Shown: positions 1-5,994, numbered from the stretch's first letter. The stretch is 6,953 bases of DNA from Verrucomicrobiota bacterium (GCA_025457725.1 JALOTU010000115.1:1-6953); one strand, 5' to 3'. Notes: generated from the sequence alone by a model not told the origin. Numbers and translations are program-made.

Positions 1-851
1 TTGGGGATTACCTCTATGCCCAGGGGATTCGCAATCAAGTGGAGTCCGACTCCGCCAGCGGCTGGGCGGTGTGGGTTCACGACGATGATCAACTCGACGC
101 AGCCAATGGGTTGATCCACCGTTTCCGCCAGGATCCTGGGGCCGCCGAATTCAAGCGCGCCGCCGGCACGACCGAGCGGGAGCAGGAGGAGGAGGAACGG
201 GAGAATCGCGAATGGCGAAGCCGCTTCTTTGATCGACGACAGGTGTTCACCGGTCCGCGCGCGGTCGGCGCCGGACATCTGACCTTTGCGATCATCCTCG
301 CCTGCGTGGCGGTTGCGCTTCTGACCAACCTGGGCTCGGACCTCAACACGGTGGCCCCGCTGCTCATCAGCCAGACACTCGCCCCGGATGCCGGTCTCTT
401 CCCCGAGGTTCGATCCGGCCAGATCTGGCGGTTGTTCACCCCCATCTTGATCCATTTTGGCATTGCCCATCTGCTCTTCAACATGCTCTGGCTGTTCCAG
501 CTCGGGAGCATGATCGAAGGCTTGCAGGGACGCTACCGGCTGGCGCTGTTGATCGGAGTCATCGCGCTGGTCTCCAATGTCGCGCAGTATGTCATCACGG
601 GGAACCCGATGTTCGGCGGCATGTCCGGCGTGGTGTATGGCCTGTTTGGCTACGTCTGGATGCGAAGCCGGTTCGATCCGGCCTCGGGCCTGTTCATCGA
701 TCAACGCAGCGTCCTCCTCATGATGTTGTGGTTCGGGCTGTGTTTCACCGGATGGGTCGGCCCCATCGCCAACATCGTTCACACCGGCGGCTTGATCGTC
801 GGCGGACTGTGGGGCTGGATGTCAGCCCTGTGGTCCCGGCGACTGTCTTGA
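1..851 (+). CDS. Rhomboid family intramembrane serine protease, GlpG-like (5' end outside window)
   Basis: This is an integral inner-membrane protease that would cut transmembrane segments of substrate proteins. The frame is open from position 3 to TGA at 849-851, and the leading residues GDYLYAQGIRNQ belong to it, so the GTG at 39 is internal and the true start lies upstream. The opening stretch (DYLYAQGI ... WAVWVHDDDQLDAANGL) resembles the cytosolic N-terminal domain of E. coli GlpG. Counting from the GTG codon at 39, a highly charged Glu/Arg linker spans about 44-68 and the membrane core about 79-262. Rhomboid motifs are intact: His144 and Asn148 in HLLFN (oxyanion site), catalytic Ser196 in GGMSGVVYG, and catalytic His248 in ANIVHTGG. 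The spacing is close to that of GlpG. The size also matches GlpG, so only a few residues are missing. The physiological substrate cannot be read from the sequence. No neighbouring gene is clearly co-transcribed. Confidence 0.95.
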   Translation, partial: GDYLYAQGIRNQVESDSASGWAVWVHDDDQLDAANGLIHRFRQDPGAAEFKRAAGTTEREQEEEERENREWRSRFFDRRQVFTGPRAVGAGHLTFAIILACVAVALLTNLGSDLNTVAPLLISQTLAPDAGLFPEVRSGQIWRLFTPILIHFGIAHLLFNMLWLFQLGSMIEGLQGRYRLALLIGVIALVSNVAQYVITGNPMFGGMSGVVYGLFGYVWMRSRFDPASGLFIDQRSVLLMMLWFGLCFTGWVGPIANIVHTGGLIVGGLWGWMSALWSRRLS

Positions 852-856
852 ATCCA

Positions 857-886
857 AGCCAAGCCACGCCAGTGGAATGATTGGCT
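857..886 (+). terminator. Possible terminator hairpin after the rhomboid gene
   Basis: Six bases after the rhomboid stop codon there is a nested stem-loop. The outer arms are AGCCAA (857-862) and TTGGCT (881-886). The inner arms are CCAC (864-867) and GTGG (872-875) around GCCA. No T-run follows, so intrinsic termination is uncertain. The structure directly abuts the first unit of the tandem repeat. Confidence 0.35.
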
Positions 887-982
887 GTAGCGCACGACGT
901 GAGGAGTGCCGCCGCAGCGCTTGTAGCGCACGACGTGAGGAGTGCCGCCGCAGCGCTTGTAGCGCACGAAGTAACGAGTGCC
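886..982. repeat. 36-bp tandem repeat, two exact units plus a decayed third
   Basis: Units 886-921 and 922-957 are identical over all 36 bp. A third copy starting at 958 matches 22 of 25 bases to about 982 and then diverges. Each junction forms a perfect hairpin, GCGCT-tgt-AGCGC (917-929 and 953-965), and the unit contains the dyad CACGaCGTG. The 36-bp period equals 12 codons, so it yields periodic open frames on both strands. These look artefactual: there is no ribosome binding site and no recognisable protein. There are no spacers, so this is not a CRISPR array. It is best described as a REP-like intergenic palindromic repeat. Confidence 0.85.
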
Positions 983-1042
983 CGGGAGCACGCCCACCGA
1001 CTGCTCGCGTCACCGCCTGCAAGCCCAGCCTGCTCCCGGGCA
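979..1042. repeat. Perfect 12-bp inverted repeat with 40-nt loop
   Basis: TGCCCGGGAGCA at 979-990 is exactly complementary to TGCTCCCGGGCA at 1031-1042. The arms enclose 40 nt. The left arm begins inside the decayed third unit of the 36-bp tandem repeat, and the right arm runs into the start of the dispersed repeat at 1041. The three repeat types therefore form one composite element. Confidence 0.75.
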
Positions 1043-1076
1043 TTCCTTTAAACAAGAGATCGCAGAGAGAGCAGAG
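1041..1076 (+). repeat. Dispersed intergenic repeat, copy A
   Basis: This 36-bp stretch, with core GAGATCGC, matches 29 of 36 positions of the reverse complement of 3408-3443. All seven differences are transitions. Both copies lie in non-coding gaps. When translated in one frame they give similar nonsense peptides (QEIAERAE here, QEIAERTE in the other copy), which can mislead gene callers. Confidence 0.75.
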
Positions 1077-1219
1077 GCAGCGGGGTCCTCATGTATGGCG
1101 CCATGGGCCTGCGCTTTGTCACTGGAACCACAGGGGGAACTCAACCAACGATGCGCTCGCAAGATCTGGTTGCCTGGTTGCCTTGACGATGTCGGCAGCG
1201 GAGTTGACGTCCCGTGTTG

Positions 1220-1252
1220 TGGAAGCTTCCAACCGGGCCGCGGACGCGGCCC
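1220..1252 (-). terminator. Two adjacent palindromes at the end of the ligase gene
   Basis: One base beyond the stop codon of the minus-strand ligase gene lies an 8-bp stem, GGGCCGCG (1235-1242) with CGCGGCCC (1245-1252). It is followed on the minus strand by the 12-bp perfect palindrome TGGAAGCTTCCA (1220-1231). The position fits transcription termination. The absence of a U-tract and the two-base loop of the first stem make this a weak intrinsic terminator, so another role is possible. Confidence 0.45.
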
Positions 1253-1253
1253 G

Positions 1254-3152
1254 CTATTCACCCCGCAACTTCAACGGCAGCGCCAGGGGATTGGTGGCGG
1301 CGTCCAGCATGCGGTTCCGGATGATTTCCAGGTAGGTGGTGCTCATGTTGTTGTCCTTCCATTGAAGGCGTTTCGAGCGCTCGAACCAGGCCTGCGCTGC
1401 GGGATAATCCTGGATCTGGAGGTAGTGCCAGCCGATATGGGCGGCGATGTAGTGTCCGCGCGGGTCCAGTTCGTCAGCCCGGTTGTAGTAGGGCTCCGAC
1501 TCCGCCGTGCGCCCCAGCCAGTCCAGGCACATTCCCATTCGCAGCGGACCGTAGGGATCGTAGGGATTGAGCTGCATGCTTCTCTCGAACCACTGCATGG
1601 CCTGCTCCGCTTCGGTCTCGTAATCCGCCTGACGCCACCAGCTTCTCGTGCGGTAAACATCTCCGATGTTGTACGCATTCTCGAAGTTCATCGGCTCGAT
1701 GGCAAACGCCTGCTCCAAGGCCTGCAATTGTTCGTGTGAATTGGGCTCGGCACGGGCCGCTTGCTGGAGCCACAGATATTCCCGCCCCCGCACCTGCAGT
1801 TGCCAACCGAGATAGACCATGGAGATCAGGATGCCAACAGACCCCGCACCCCGCACCCAGCCAACCGAATTCACCCAGGCACGATTGGAAACGTAACGAA
1901 GTTGCACGGTCAGGAAGGCCATCCACGTCACCACCAGCAGTGCGTTGGCCGGGACGTGCAGATTGAAATCGGTCAAGGAATGCACCAGGATGGCCAGCAA
2001 TCCGCAGGACGTCCCCAGCACCAGCGCCAACCGGTCGCTGCCGCCCGAACCCATGTCGTCGCCCCGACCCAGTCCGCGCCAGCATCGGACCGCGCCGATG
2101 CCGGCCAGCAGCCACGCCGCGCCCACCAGACCCGCGCCCACAATTCCCCAGTCCGCCAGAGTGTTCACGTAATCATTGTGCGCGCGCTCGGGTCGCGCCT
2201 GGACCTCGGCCGGACGAAACTGCCGGAACCGGTAATCGTAGTGGGCGGGACCGACACCAAACCAGACGTTTTCCTGCCACATTTCGAGTGCGGGTTCCCA
2301 GAGGGCGGACCTCAGTTCCGTGTTGAGTGCCCCGTGGTCAAAAATCCGCGCCAGCCGGTACTTGGAGAACAGGTTCTGGTTGAAGAAAACCGCGCCCAGC
2401 AACACCACGATCGAGAGCGCTGCCACCGCCGGCCAGCGGTAGCGAGGTTTGAACACCAACACCACGAACAACACCGTCAACGCGACCACCGTGGAAATCC
2501 AGCCCCCACGCGAAAAGCTCACCGCCAATCCGGCGGCGACCACCAGCAGTGCGTAACCCATGGCAATCGCCAGCACCGCATGACGACCGCGCCCGACCAG
2601 CAGATACGCCAGCCCCACGGGGAGGATCAGCTCCAGGAAACCGGCCAGGTGATTGGGATTGATAAACGTTCCCGACCCTCGATTCTCGTAGGGATTGATG
2701 AAATGCCAGACGCGGTTGTCCCCGGTCATGTACTGGTAGATTGCGTAGCCGGCGATCGCCATGGCCAGAAACACTATCGCACGGATAATGAAGGTCATGG
2801 TTTCGGGCCGCTGAAGATTGTTCACGATTGCGAAGAAGAGCGACGCGTAAACGAGCACGCGGATCATCTCCTGGCGCGCGACGTATTCGATGTCCGCAGT
2901 GAGGTATCGGGCCACCGCGTAGCCGGTGAAGGCCAGCACGACCCAACTGACCGGGGGCCAGAACAGTCGGGGCTTTTCGGTGAGCCACAAACGCAGCCCC
3001 CACAACAGCAACACCCCCAGGGTCAATCCCTGGACGACCAGAAACTCCAGCGTCCGCACCGCCCCGGTCGCCACGGCGGAAAACGCCAGGATGACCAGCA
3101 CCAGCAAAGCAATTCCGCGCTCGCACCATTGGGCCGCAGCAGCTCGATTCAT
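1254..3152 (-). CDS. O-antigen ligase/polymerase-family membrane protein with C-terminal TPR-like region
   Basis: This 632-residue protein has about a dozen hydrophobic segments over residues 13-450, followed by a soluble tail. Family (Wzy_C/WaaL-type) signatures are clear: GTFINPNHLAGF (161-172); SFSRGGW (212-218), with the conserved Arg at 215; WFGVGPAHY (297-305); RAHNDYVNTLADWG (323-336), with the conserved His at 325; and HSLTDFNLHVPANA (391-404). Such proteins transfer or polymerise undecaprenyl-linked glycans on the periplasmic face. Whether this one is a lipid A-core ligase, a polymerase or a protein glycosyl ligase cannot be decided. Residues about 470-620 carry TPR-like helical pairs (NIGDVYRTRSWW, AMQWFERSMQLNPYDP, YNRADELDPRGHY), which suggests partner binding. 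The start is the ATG at 3150-3152; no strong Shine-Dalgarno precedes it. No glycosyltransferase or polysaccharide cluster is visible here. Repeat-rich gaps lie on both sides. Confidence 0.9.
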   Translation of the reverse strand: MNRAAAAQWCERGIALLVLVILAFSAVATGAVRTLEFLVVQGLTLGVLLLWGLRLWLTEKPRLFWPPVSWVVLAFTGYAVARYLTADIEYVARQEMIRVLVYASLFFAIVNNLQRPETMTFIIRAIVFLAMAIAGYAIYQYMTGDNRVWHFINPYENRGSGTFINPNHLAGFLELILPVGLAYLLVGRGRHAVLAIAMGYALLVVAAGLAVSFSRGGWISTVVALTVLFVVLVFKPRYRWPAVAALSIVVLLGAVFFNQNLFSKYRLARIFDHGALNTELRSALWEPALEMWQENVWFGVGPAHYDYRFRQFRPAEVQARPERAHNDYVNTLADWGIVGAGLVGAAWLLAGIGAVRCWRGLGRGDDMGSGGSDRLALVLGTSCGLLAILVHSLTDFNLHVPANALLVVTWMAFLTVQLRYVSNRAWVNSVGWVRGAGSVGILISMVYLGWQLQVRGREYLWLQQAARAEPNSHEQLQALEQAFAIEPMNFENAYNIGDVYRTRSWWRQADYETEAEQAMQWFERSMQLNPYDPYGPLRMGMCLDWLGRTAESEPYYNRADELDPRGHYIAAHIGWHYLQIQDYPAAQAWFERSKRLQWKDNNMSTTYLEIIRNRMLDAATNPLALPLKLRGE

Positions 3153-3210
3153 CAGCGGGCAAGCCTAGGAAAGCCGCCGATACCGGTCACGCCAATTCAT
3201 GCCGTGCGGG

Positions 3211-3227
3211 GCCGCGGGGACCGCGGC
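3211..3227. repeat. 7-bp stem-loop upstream of the ligase gene
   Basis: GCCGCGG (3211-3217) pairs with CCGCGGC (3221-3227) around the loop GGA. It lies about 60 bp before the ligase start codon, so it could fall in that gene's 5' leader, or it may simply be the first hairpin of the repeat cluster in this gap. Confidence 0.6.
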
Positions 3228-3248
3228 TTATTGCAGGGTCAGGCCAAG

Positions 3249-3265
3249 GCTGCGGGTCGCGCAGC
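3249..3265. repeat. 6-bp stem-loop in the GH13-ligase gap
   Basis: GCTGCG (3249-3254) pairs with CGCAGC (3260-3265) around a 5-nt loop. It lies between the hairpins at 3211-3227 and 3296-3313 and appears to be part of the same array of dyads. Confidence 0.5.
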
Positions 3266-3290
3266 GCTCTCCGCGTATGAACCGGGTATC

Positions 3291-3360
3291 GGGGCGCGGA
3301 CATTCTTGTCCGCCCGAATCTGTCGCAGCCAACTTGCGGACAAAAATATGTCCGCGCTCC
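3291..3360. repeat. Double hairpin / cruciform element
   Basis: Two hairpins share the same 7-bp stem, GCGGACA/TGTCCGC. The first is 3296-3302 with 3307-3313 (loop TTCT), and the second is 3336-3342 with 3349-3355 (loop AAAATA). The outer flanks are also complementary: GGGGCGCGGACA (3291-3302) with TGTCCGCGCTCC (3349-3360) has a single mismatch that becomes a G-T wobble. TTGTCCGC (3306-3313) pairs with GCGGACAA (3336-3343). The block can therefore fold as two small hairpins or one large one. It resembles REP/BIME-type elements and may end transcription between the two minus-strand genes. That function is inferred. Confidence 0.75.
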
Positions 3361-3407
3361 GGTTGCGAAAGCAAAATGATCGAACCCGCCTCCACCTATG
3401 CTTCAAT

Positions 3408-3443
3408 TTCCGTTCTCTCCGCGATCTCCTGTTCAAGGGAATG
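3408..3443 (-). repeat. Dispersed intergenic repeat, copy B
   Basis: This is the reverse-oriented partner of the element at 1041-1076 (29 of 36 bases identical, differences all transitions). It lies 44 bp beyond the stop codon of the GH13 gene. The two copies flank the ligase gene in inverted orientation. Confidence 0.75.
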
Positions 3444-3486
3444 GTCCCGATCAACCCCGGGCGGAGACCACGAGGTGGCAACCTCA

Positions 3487-5010
3487 TCAGATCCTCGGGC
3501 TCGTTGATTCGCGCAAGGGCTCGGCGCCGGAGTGGAGCAGGAAGAGGTGCGCGGCATGGGGTGCCACATCGAGGTAGAGCCCCGATTGCTGCAGCTCACT
3601 CGATGAACGCACCCAGCGCTCCGGGCTGAGCAAATCCGTCAAATGCCAGTTGCCCTTGACCGAGGGCATGGAATTCCAGGGGACGTAACACTGGCTGCGA
3701 TGCCCGGCAAGATTCACAATGGGCCAGGCAAAACCCGTTGACGGGTGGCCCCAGGCAACGACCAGGATATTCCCGGCGGTGGGGTTGTCAGCCCATGCAG
3801 GTTGCGGACGCAGGATCTGGCCAACCCCCTGCCCAATCCGGGCTGACTTCAAGGCGCGCAACAATTGAGCGTAGCACTCCTGCACGGCGGGATCGGTAGG
3901 CTCTCCAAGCCGCACCCCCAATTGCACCGGGGTGCGAATGCGCGCGCCGCACATCTGTCCGTCATGAATGAGCCTCATTCCCGGAAGGGCCAGAACGGCG
4001 AGAGCCGCGGCCCGATGCTCGGGCAAAGAAAGAACGGACGCCACGCGGGTTTCATCATGGTTTTCAAGAAAGTGGGCGCTGCGGGAGGTGATATCCGCTG
4101 GCTGGGTTTGCACCAGTTGCGTCAACTCCTGGGGTCGTCGCTGCAACAAAGCATCGGTGATCCGCTTGTCATAGGTAAAGTCGAATCCCAACTCCTGAAG
4201 GCGTTGTTCGAGGTTCCAATAAGCCTCCGCCAAAAAGAGAAACCCCGGGCGCTCGTTCCTGATGCTTGAGATGGCGGTCCCCCAAAACTCGGTGTCCACC
4301 CGCCGACCCTCAGTTCCCGAAAGCGGAAACTCCTTCCAGCCACGATCGAACACTTCGTTGAGCAGCAGCATCGCCATGTCGCACCTCACCCCGTCACACT
4401 TTCCGGCCACCCGCCGCAGCTCCCCGGTCATCGCGGCATGCACATCCGACCGGCGATAATCGAGTTGGGCGGTGTCGTCCCAGGGGTCGAAGTGCGGATC
4501 CTTTCCGTGAACAATCCAGCGCGCGCCCTGACGGGTGTGGCGGTGGAAGGCGAAGGGGTGTTCCGCTGGGCTTTGCACGAAGCGTTCCGGGTGGGCTTCG
4601 ATCCAGGGATGATCGAGGCCGACATGATTGGGAACAAAATCGAGCACCAAGCCCATGCCGTGTTCATTGAGCCGCCCGCGAAGGCTCCCGAGGCCGGCGT
4701 CCCCACCCAACGCTGCTGGCACCTCATAGCTTGCGATGGCGTAAGGCGACCCAGGGACGTCTTCCTCCGTCCATCCCGGCAGGGCGAGATCGAACTCGTG
4801 TCGCAGGGCCGCGTGGCTCAAGGCCCGTTGCCGGCTCAGCGGGCCGGTGGTCCACACCCCCATCAGCCAGACATGGGTAAACCCCGACCGCACCCAATCT
4901 GAAATCACCGCTTCCGGCACATTCGCCAGGGTCACGGACCGGCCGCTGCTTGCGGAAAGTGCAGCCAGCCAGCAACGAATGTTGATCTCCAGCAGCAACG
5001 GATGGGTCAT
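3487..5010 (-). CDS. Glycoside hydrolase family 13 (alpha-amylase family) protein
   Basis: This 507-residue protein is a predicted alpha-glucan- or alpha-glucoside-acting enzyme of the GH13 (beta/alpha)8-barrel fold. The four conserved GH13 regions are present in order: I, DFVPNH (124-129); II, GVRCDMAML, with Arg209 and the nucleophile Asp211; III, FLAEAYW, with the acid/base Glu262; and IV, FLENHDE, with His318 and Asp319 (transition-state stabiliser). It opens directly with EINIRCWL, an early barrel strand, and has no signal peptide, so it is probably cytoplasmic. A shorter, less conserved C-terminal part follows the barrel (about residue 400 onward). GH13 includes hydrolases, transglycosylases and phosphorylases, and the specificity cannot be set from these motifs. 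The ATG at 5008-5010 is the chosen start; Shine-Dalgarno support is weak. A short minus-strand frame ends on an ATGA overlap with this start. The gene is divergent from the membrane-protein gene at 5127. Confidence 0.93.
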   Translation of the reverse strand: MTHPLLLEINIRCWLAALSASSGRSVTLANVPEAVISDWVRSGFTHVWLMGVWTTGPLSRQRALSHAALRHEFDLALPGWTEEDVPGSPYAIASYEVPAALGGDAGLGSLRGRLNEHGMGLVLDFVPNHVGLDHPWIEAHPERFVQSPAEHPFAFHRHTRQGARWIVHGKDPHFDPWDDTAQLDYRRSDVHAAMTGELRRVAGKCDGVRCDMAMLLLNEVFDRGWKEFPLSGTEGRRVDTEFWGTAISSIRNERPGFLFLAEAYWNLEQRLQELGFDFTYDKRITDALLQRRPQELTQLVQTQPADITSRSAHFLENHDETRVASVLSLPEHRAAALAVLALPGMRLIHDGQMCGARIRTPVQLGVRLGEPTDPAVQECYAQLLRALKSARIGQGVGQILRPQPAWADNPTAGNILVVAWGHPSTGFAWPIVNLAGHRSQCYVPWNSMPSVKGNWHLTDLLSPERWVRSSSELQQSGLYLDVAPHAAHLFLLHSGAEPLRESTSPRI

Positions 5011-5126
5011 GGGCGCCTGGGTTTTCCGGGTCCGTAGCCCGCGCCGGCCAGGTCACGGGTTTTACGGGTGTCGATCACGGTGAAGCCATGGTGGTCAAGC
5101 CAGCGCCGACGTGCTAGCGTATTTGC

Positions 5127-5411
5127 GTGAACAAATCCGACATCCGCCGCCGCTGGTTGGGAGTGGTGTGTCTGGGCATTGCCATCCTCATGGTGGTCTG
5201 GGGGCAGTTCTTCCTACCCCGCTCCCTGGCCCCGACCCTGCAGGCCGCCTTCTGGCTGCTATGCTTCGTCTTCACCATCGCCGCCATCCTCATCGCCCTG
5301 GTGGACCTTCTGGTGCTGCGCCAACGCACCCGCGCCGAGAAGCGCGCCCTGTTTGCGGAGACCATGGACGCCATCGAGAAGGAAGCCGCCCACACGCGCA
5401 TGCAGCATTGA
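5127..5411 (+). CDS. Small two-helix membrane protein of unknown function
   Basis: I do not recognise the family. The 94 residues show a basic N-terminus (MNKSDIRRRW), a first hydrophobic helix at about 10-30, a short PRSLAPT turn, and a second long hydrophobic helix at about 38-64. A charged, probably helical tail of about 30 residues follows (RQRTRAEKRALF ... AIEKEAAHT). By the positive-inside rule both ends should be cytoplasmic. The start is the GTG at 5127: an in-frame TAG lies just upstream at 5115-5117, and the next ATG (codon 22) would remove the first helix. There is no Shine-Dalgarno. The gene is transcribed away from the GH13 gene across a 116-bp divergent gap and toward the tRNA. 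Its hydrophobic pattern and consistent composition argue that it is real rather than a chance frame. Confidence 0.75.
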   Translation: MNKSDIRRRWLGVVCLGIAILMVVWGQFFLPRSLAPTLQAAFWLLCFVFTIAAILIALVDLLVLRQRTRAEKRALFAETMDAIEKEAAHTRMQH

Positions 5412-5489
5412 CCGGCGGCGGTAGAGAGAGAACGCCAGGAGTATCCTTTCCCGGCACCGCGATGACGCAGTGGACGCCACAGAAACGCC

Positions 5490-5518
5490 TTGCGCGGACG
5501 GGCGGAGATTGGTCTATT
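5490..5518 (+). promoter_or_regulatory. Candidate promoter for tRNA-Leu
   Basis: TTGCGC (5490-5495) and TCTATT (5513-5518) are separated by 17 bp and lie just upstream of the tRNA at 5532. The matches to the sigma-70 consensus are only 3 of 6 and 4 of 6. The support is therefore mainly spacing and position. Confidence 0.3.
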
Positions 5519-5531
5519 GTTGAGGCCGGTC

Positions 5532-5616
5532 GCGCTTATGGTGGAATTGGCAGACACGCTACCTTGAGGTGGTAGTGCCGCAAGGCGTGCAGGTTCAAGT
5601 CCTGCTAAGCGCACCA
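5532..5616 (+). tRNA. tRNA-Leu, anticodon GAG
   Basis: A complete class II tRNA can be folded by eye. The acceptor stem is GCGCTTA (5532-5538) with TAAGCGC (5606-5612). The D-stem is GTG/CAC (5541-5543, 5555-5557) around GAATTGGCAGA. The anticodon stem CTACC/GGTAG (5559-5563, 5571-5575) holds the loop TTGAGGT with anticodon GAG at 5566-5568, which reads CUC and CUU leucine codons. The long variable arm has a GCC-gcaa-GGC stem (5577-5586). The T-arm is GCAGG-TTCAAGT-CCTGC (5589-5605). The discriminator A and an encoded CCA (5614-5616) follow. The long variable arm is diagnostic of Leu, Ser or bacterial Tyr, and the anticodon settles Leu. No other tRNA is adjacent. Confidence 0.97.
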
Positions 5617-5703
5617 CTTTTTGAATCCACACCCAGCCGCAGAAATAAGTGCGCGCAGCGATCCCCTCCCAACTCTCCCGAAGGGGGAAAAGCCGACAAA
5701 GTC

Positions 5704-5727
5704 CGGGCTGTCATGAGATTCAGCCCG
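5704..5727 (+). terminator. Stem-loop downstream of tRNA-Leu
   Basis: CGGGCTG (5704-5710) is exactly complementary to CAGCCCG (5721-5727), with a 10-nt loop and only a short TTC after it. It may end the tRNA transcript, but it lies about 90 bp past the tRNA and lacks a U-tract. Confidence 0.3.
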
Positions 5728-5966
5728 TTCCCATGTCCGCAGCAATGGGTTTCTTTACACCAAGAAAGCGGGCCCCAAAAGGCCTTGTAAGACACCAAAA
5801 ACGCCTCGGAATCATTAACATCCTTTTCCGGCCAAGCCGCTTACCGCGGCGACACAACGAATCCACAGGCTATATGGTAAAGGTCGATTTTTCGGTCCGG
5901 GTGGACTATCTGTGTCTTGACCGTAACGTCTAATCGGTGCTCCGTTTACTTGGCAAAACCCTGCCA

Positions 5967-5994
5967 TTGAAATGTCGCGCAAAGGATGTAGTAT
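5967..5994 (+). promoter_or_regulatory. Candidate promoter for the secreted esterase gene
   Basis: TTGAAA (5967-5972; 5 of 6 to the -35 consensus) and TAGTAT (5989-5994; 4 of 6 to the -10 consensus) are 16 bp apart. They would start a leader of roughly 70 nt before the ATG at 6069. This was assigned by eye only. Confidence 0.35.

Noticed and set aside
886..982. Tandem repeat considered as a CRISPR array
   Set aside because: The 36-bp units are directly contiguous with no spacers, and no cas genes are present.
978..1739. 253-codon plus-strand frame running from the repeats into the ligase gene
   Set aside because: It starts in non-coding repeats and continues antisense to the TPR-coding end of the ligase. 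It has no ribosome binding site or protein-like pattern.
1761..3629. 622-codon open frame on the plus strand antisense to the ligase gene
   Set aside because: Its product is rich in Gln, His, Arg and Pro with no recognisable domain, and it lies opposite a convincing family member. It is a mirror frame produced by the high-GC codon pattern.
5532..5616. tRNA gene as an integration site for a mobile element
   Set aside because: No integrase gene and no downstream repeat of the tRNA 3' end were seen within the window.
5114..5632. 172-codon minus-strand frame
   Set aside because: It overlaps the whole tRNA-Leu gene and the small membrane protein gene on the opposite strand, and its product is low-complexity and Arg-rich.
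5649..5933. 94-codon plus-strand frame after the tRNA
   Set aside because: It has a GTG start without Shine-Dalgarno, basic low-complexity composition, no hydrophobic or domain pattern, and contains a stem-loop. It is judged non-coding.
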